A stretch of DNA of 64,000 bases, from assembly GCA_003999685.1 (NCBI GenBank), contig CP021228.1, positions 868,001 to 932,000 of the forward strand, read 5' to 3'. Under the pieces are notes generated by a model. It was not told the origin of the DNA. It searched no databases and saw nothing but the letters and a program-made list of their open reading frames with translations. The position numbers and the translations under genes are program-made. This document shows positions 62,263 to 64,000 of this stretch, one piece after another (position 1 is the first letter of the stretch; each line of letters begins with the position of its first letter). The stretch is from Taiwanofungus camphoratus (lineage: Eukaryota; Basidiomycota; Agaricomycetes; Polyporales; Taiwanofungaceae).

Positions 62263-62932
62263 TTACCTTCTCGCCGACTGCTCTCCACCCACATTTAGGA
62301 GGCTGGCCACAACGCCAGAACTCTCCTGCATGCACTTATAGCGCTCGTAGAGAACCTGGATAGATCTCGTAGTGTCGGAGATAAGTTGGTCTTCCGTAGG
62401 CAGTCCTGGAGAATTAGAAGCTTGGAGAGGAAGTGCCCCGACGCCGGTTTGCCTGAGAATGTCCTCGAGTGCCTGAAGAGCCTGTTTCAGGGCAGCAACG
62501 TCCGCTGTTGAAACCCATCAATGTCAACCGTAGCTTATGGCTTCAAGCTCGAGTAGGGAACATACAGGCCGTCTGAATTGGATTCGTTCCCGGGTGATAG
62601 GCGTGTTCACTACAGTAGATATTTGACTTTTGTTCGTCAGTAAAGGTGGCTACAACTCACATTCCCCCCAAGGCACTCCTAGCTAAATTCTGCACCCTGA
62701 TCACATGTCCCTGAATCAACTGCATGTTCTGTTTGAACGCTTCTGGGGAATTTGGGTCGATGCCATGGATAGATCCAAAACCTTGTAGTGACGCCCCAAC
62801 GGAAGGAAATTGTTGATTGCCAATCAAAGACCCAGGCACGTCGGAATAGTTCAGAGTGTGAAAACTTTGAATATTACCGTACACAGAAGGGGAGTGATGC
62901 CCAGTCTGCTGGTACGGAAGTTGGGACAGCAT
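62263..62932 (-). CDS. Small conserved fungal protein, function unknown
   Basis: Three exons (62932-62661, 62609-62566, 62504-62263) sum to 186 codons (185 aa). The N-terminus is Gln/Ser/Gly-rich (MLSQLPYQQTGHHSPSVYG); the rest is helical: EAFKQNMQLIQGHVIRVQNL, ARSALGGI, EHAYHPGTNPIQT, then ALKQALQALEDILRQTGVGAL and LISDTTRSIQVLYERYKCMQ, a likely coiled coil. No known domain recognised. The small second exon restores a continuous frame through EHAYHPG, which looks conserved. Probably a subunit-type protein working through helix packing, but this is inference. The tRNA gene lies 60 bases upstream of its start on the same strand. Confidence 0.72.
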
Positions 62933-62992
62933 CTAAGTCGCTTGGCGTTGTGCGCATCCTTCCTTAATCAGAGGTGATGGCAACAAAAGATG

Positions 62993-63073
62993 TGGCCAAC
63001 GCCGGGATCGAACCGACGACCTTGGCGTAATCTGATATTAGCACCACGCTCTAACCAACTGAGCTAGCCGGCC
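62993..63073 (-). tRNA. tRNA-Ile (anticodon AAT), with a 7-nt intron
   Basis: Acceptor stem GGCCGGC pairs with GTTGGCC (two G-T pairs) plus discriminator A at 62993. D-arm GCTCAGTTGGTTAGAGC and T-arm with GGTTCGATCC are standard. The anticodon stem TGGTG/CGCCA encloses 14 bases rather than 7; removing TCAGATT leaves the loop CTAATAA with anticodon AAT. Total 81 nt, 74 after splicing. Confidence 0.9.
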
Positions 63074-63342
63074 ATTAGAAGGATGAATGGTATTCATATC
63101 ATATCGAGAAAATCCACGATCCAAACAATAATATAAACTCCCTGCCCTACTCACAAATCCATTCAACTTCTAGGCCAATCAGAACACGAGATTGGAATAT
63201 GTAGGGCAAATTCGGCAACCCTCACAAATTCTTTGACATACTGACCATATTTCAATCAATATTTTACGGCCCTTTTACCCTCACCGATTGGGCCATGTCT
63301 GCCGTGTACAGGTTACATGATGGTTACATAGTCATAGACACC
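63074..63342. other. Short intergenic region
   Basis: Between the tRNA and the last gene. Nothing seen apart from AT-rich tRNA flanking DNA. Confidence 0.5.
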
Positions 63343-64000
63343 CTAAGACAGAACGAGAAGAAAAACGCGCTCTTCACGTACAGCAAATAAAAGGAGAAAT
63401 TTGTGACCATCCGTCTTGCGCTTGATAGCTGCGTCCCGAATTTGATAAGCATAGCCTGATTGCTGCGGGGGAAAGGCAGAGACTATAGCCTTCCAGGCAT
63501 CTTCCTCTGTAATCCAGGCAGAGTTCTTTGTCATCTCATCGAACACCGAGGTGGAAACATCAACGGCAAGGATGGGTAAGCCCGAAATAGCAGCATTCTT
63601 TATCTGGACACCCATGTCAAAAGCTGTCTCCGGTGTCAATCATAGCGTCTTGGTTGCGCGATAATACGCCACTAACCTCTATCCAAGAACATCTGTTTTG
63701 TCTGTTTACGCTGCTTCTTGGCGTCACTGGGTAGAATGAGCTGTACGTCTGAAGGCGTCGCAAGCTCTTTACCGGCATTTAGACTTTGTGGGCCGTCTGC
63801 AATGCTGTGTGCACCGGAAATAGAGGTATCGATGCGCTTCTGTTCCGCGATCTGCTGATGGAGAAAAGGGACCAATTCTTGCTTCGACACTTCCATAAGA
63901 ATAAATTCAGTGGACAAGTCCCGTTGGTTATGTGAACGCTCACCTTCATGTTCTGTCCCTTTGAGGACACTTTTCACCTTGAATGCAAGTTGATCCCGGC
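63343..64000 (-). CDS. 3' part of an unrecognised gene (5' end outside window)
   Basis: Two exons visible: 64000-63677 (open at the window edge) and 63623-63343, joined through a GTTAGT..ACAG intron. Translated pieces: DQLAFKVKSVLKGTEHEGE, LSTEFILMEVSKQELVPFL, LNAGKELATPSDVQLILPSD, KKQRKQTKQMFLDR, then AFDMGVQIKNAAISGLPILA, DEEDAWK-like TEEDAWKAIVSAFPPQQ, and the hydrophobic end FLLLFAVREERVFLLVLS. I recognise no family. The mixed basic linker and alternating helix/strand content suggest a soluble protein. Without the N-terminus no role can be given. Confidence 0.55.

Overview
The window looks like nuclear DNA of an agaricomycete fungus, probably a wood-decay polypore. The evidence is dense short introns (about 48-70 nt, GT..AG), a FunK1-type fungal kinase, a Zn2Cys6 regulator, basidiomycete-style 7-Cys metallothioneins, and expanded agaricomycete-type families (7TM proteins, F-box proteins, an orphan domain). 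No bacterial or organellar sequence and no recognisable transposon or virus-derived element was seen. Gene structures were read by eye from splice sites and frame continuity; most close to a whole number of codons.

Layout: mitochondrial dicarboxylate-type carrier (1-975, -, 3' end outside); decayed FunK1 kinase (2226-4819, -); Zn2Cys6 transcription factor (5538-8682, +); membrane-anchored aspartic protease (8993-11257, -); P4-ATPase lipid flippase (11803-17426, -); F-box protein (18252-20165, -); secreted SMP-30/lactonase-like enzyme (20843-22445, +); Cys-based phosphatase (24964-25653, -) between two long gene-poor stretches; then a lineage-specific cluster at 28.7-37.4 kb with two orphan 'WPxY' domain proteins (28669-31026 + and 33906-34707 -) and two paralogous 7TM proteins (31255-32981 - and 35578-37398 -). 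After it come checkpoint kinase CHK1 (37995-40568, +) and a type I metacaspase (40810-43235, -) arranged tail to tail, a C2H2 zinc-finger protein (44981-46423, -), a Utp16/Bud21-like protein (47902-49027, +), a giant low-complexity protein (49652-56030, -), two tandem metallothionein genes (58251-58471 and 60900-61120, +), a small conserved protein (62263-62932, -), a tRNA-Ile (62993-63073, -) and the 3' part of an unrecognised gene (63343-64000, -).

Most interesting parts: (1) the tandem 34-residue metallothioneins, each split into 9+62+34 nt exons and so missed by ORF calling, with shared CACGTG-TATA promoters and related upstream DNA; (2) the interleaved 7TM/WPxY cluster; (3) the metacaspase, whose catalytic region is cut into exons of 12-33 nt; (4) a FunK1 gene with two in-frame stops and a frame change. 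The genes form no single operon-like pathway. Themes are stress and death signalling (CHK1, metacaspase), metal defence (metallothioneins), secretion and membrane (protease, lactonase, flippase) and lineage-specific signalling families.
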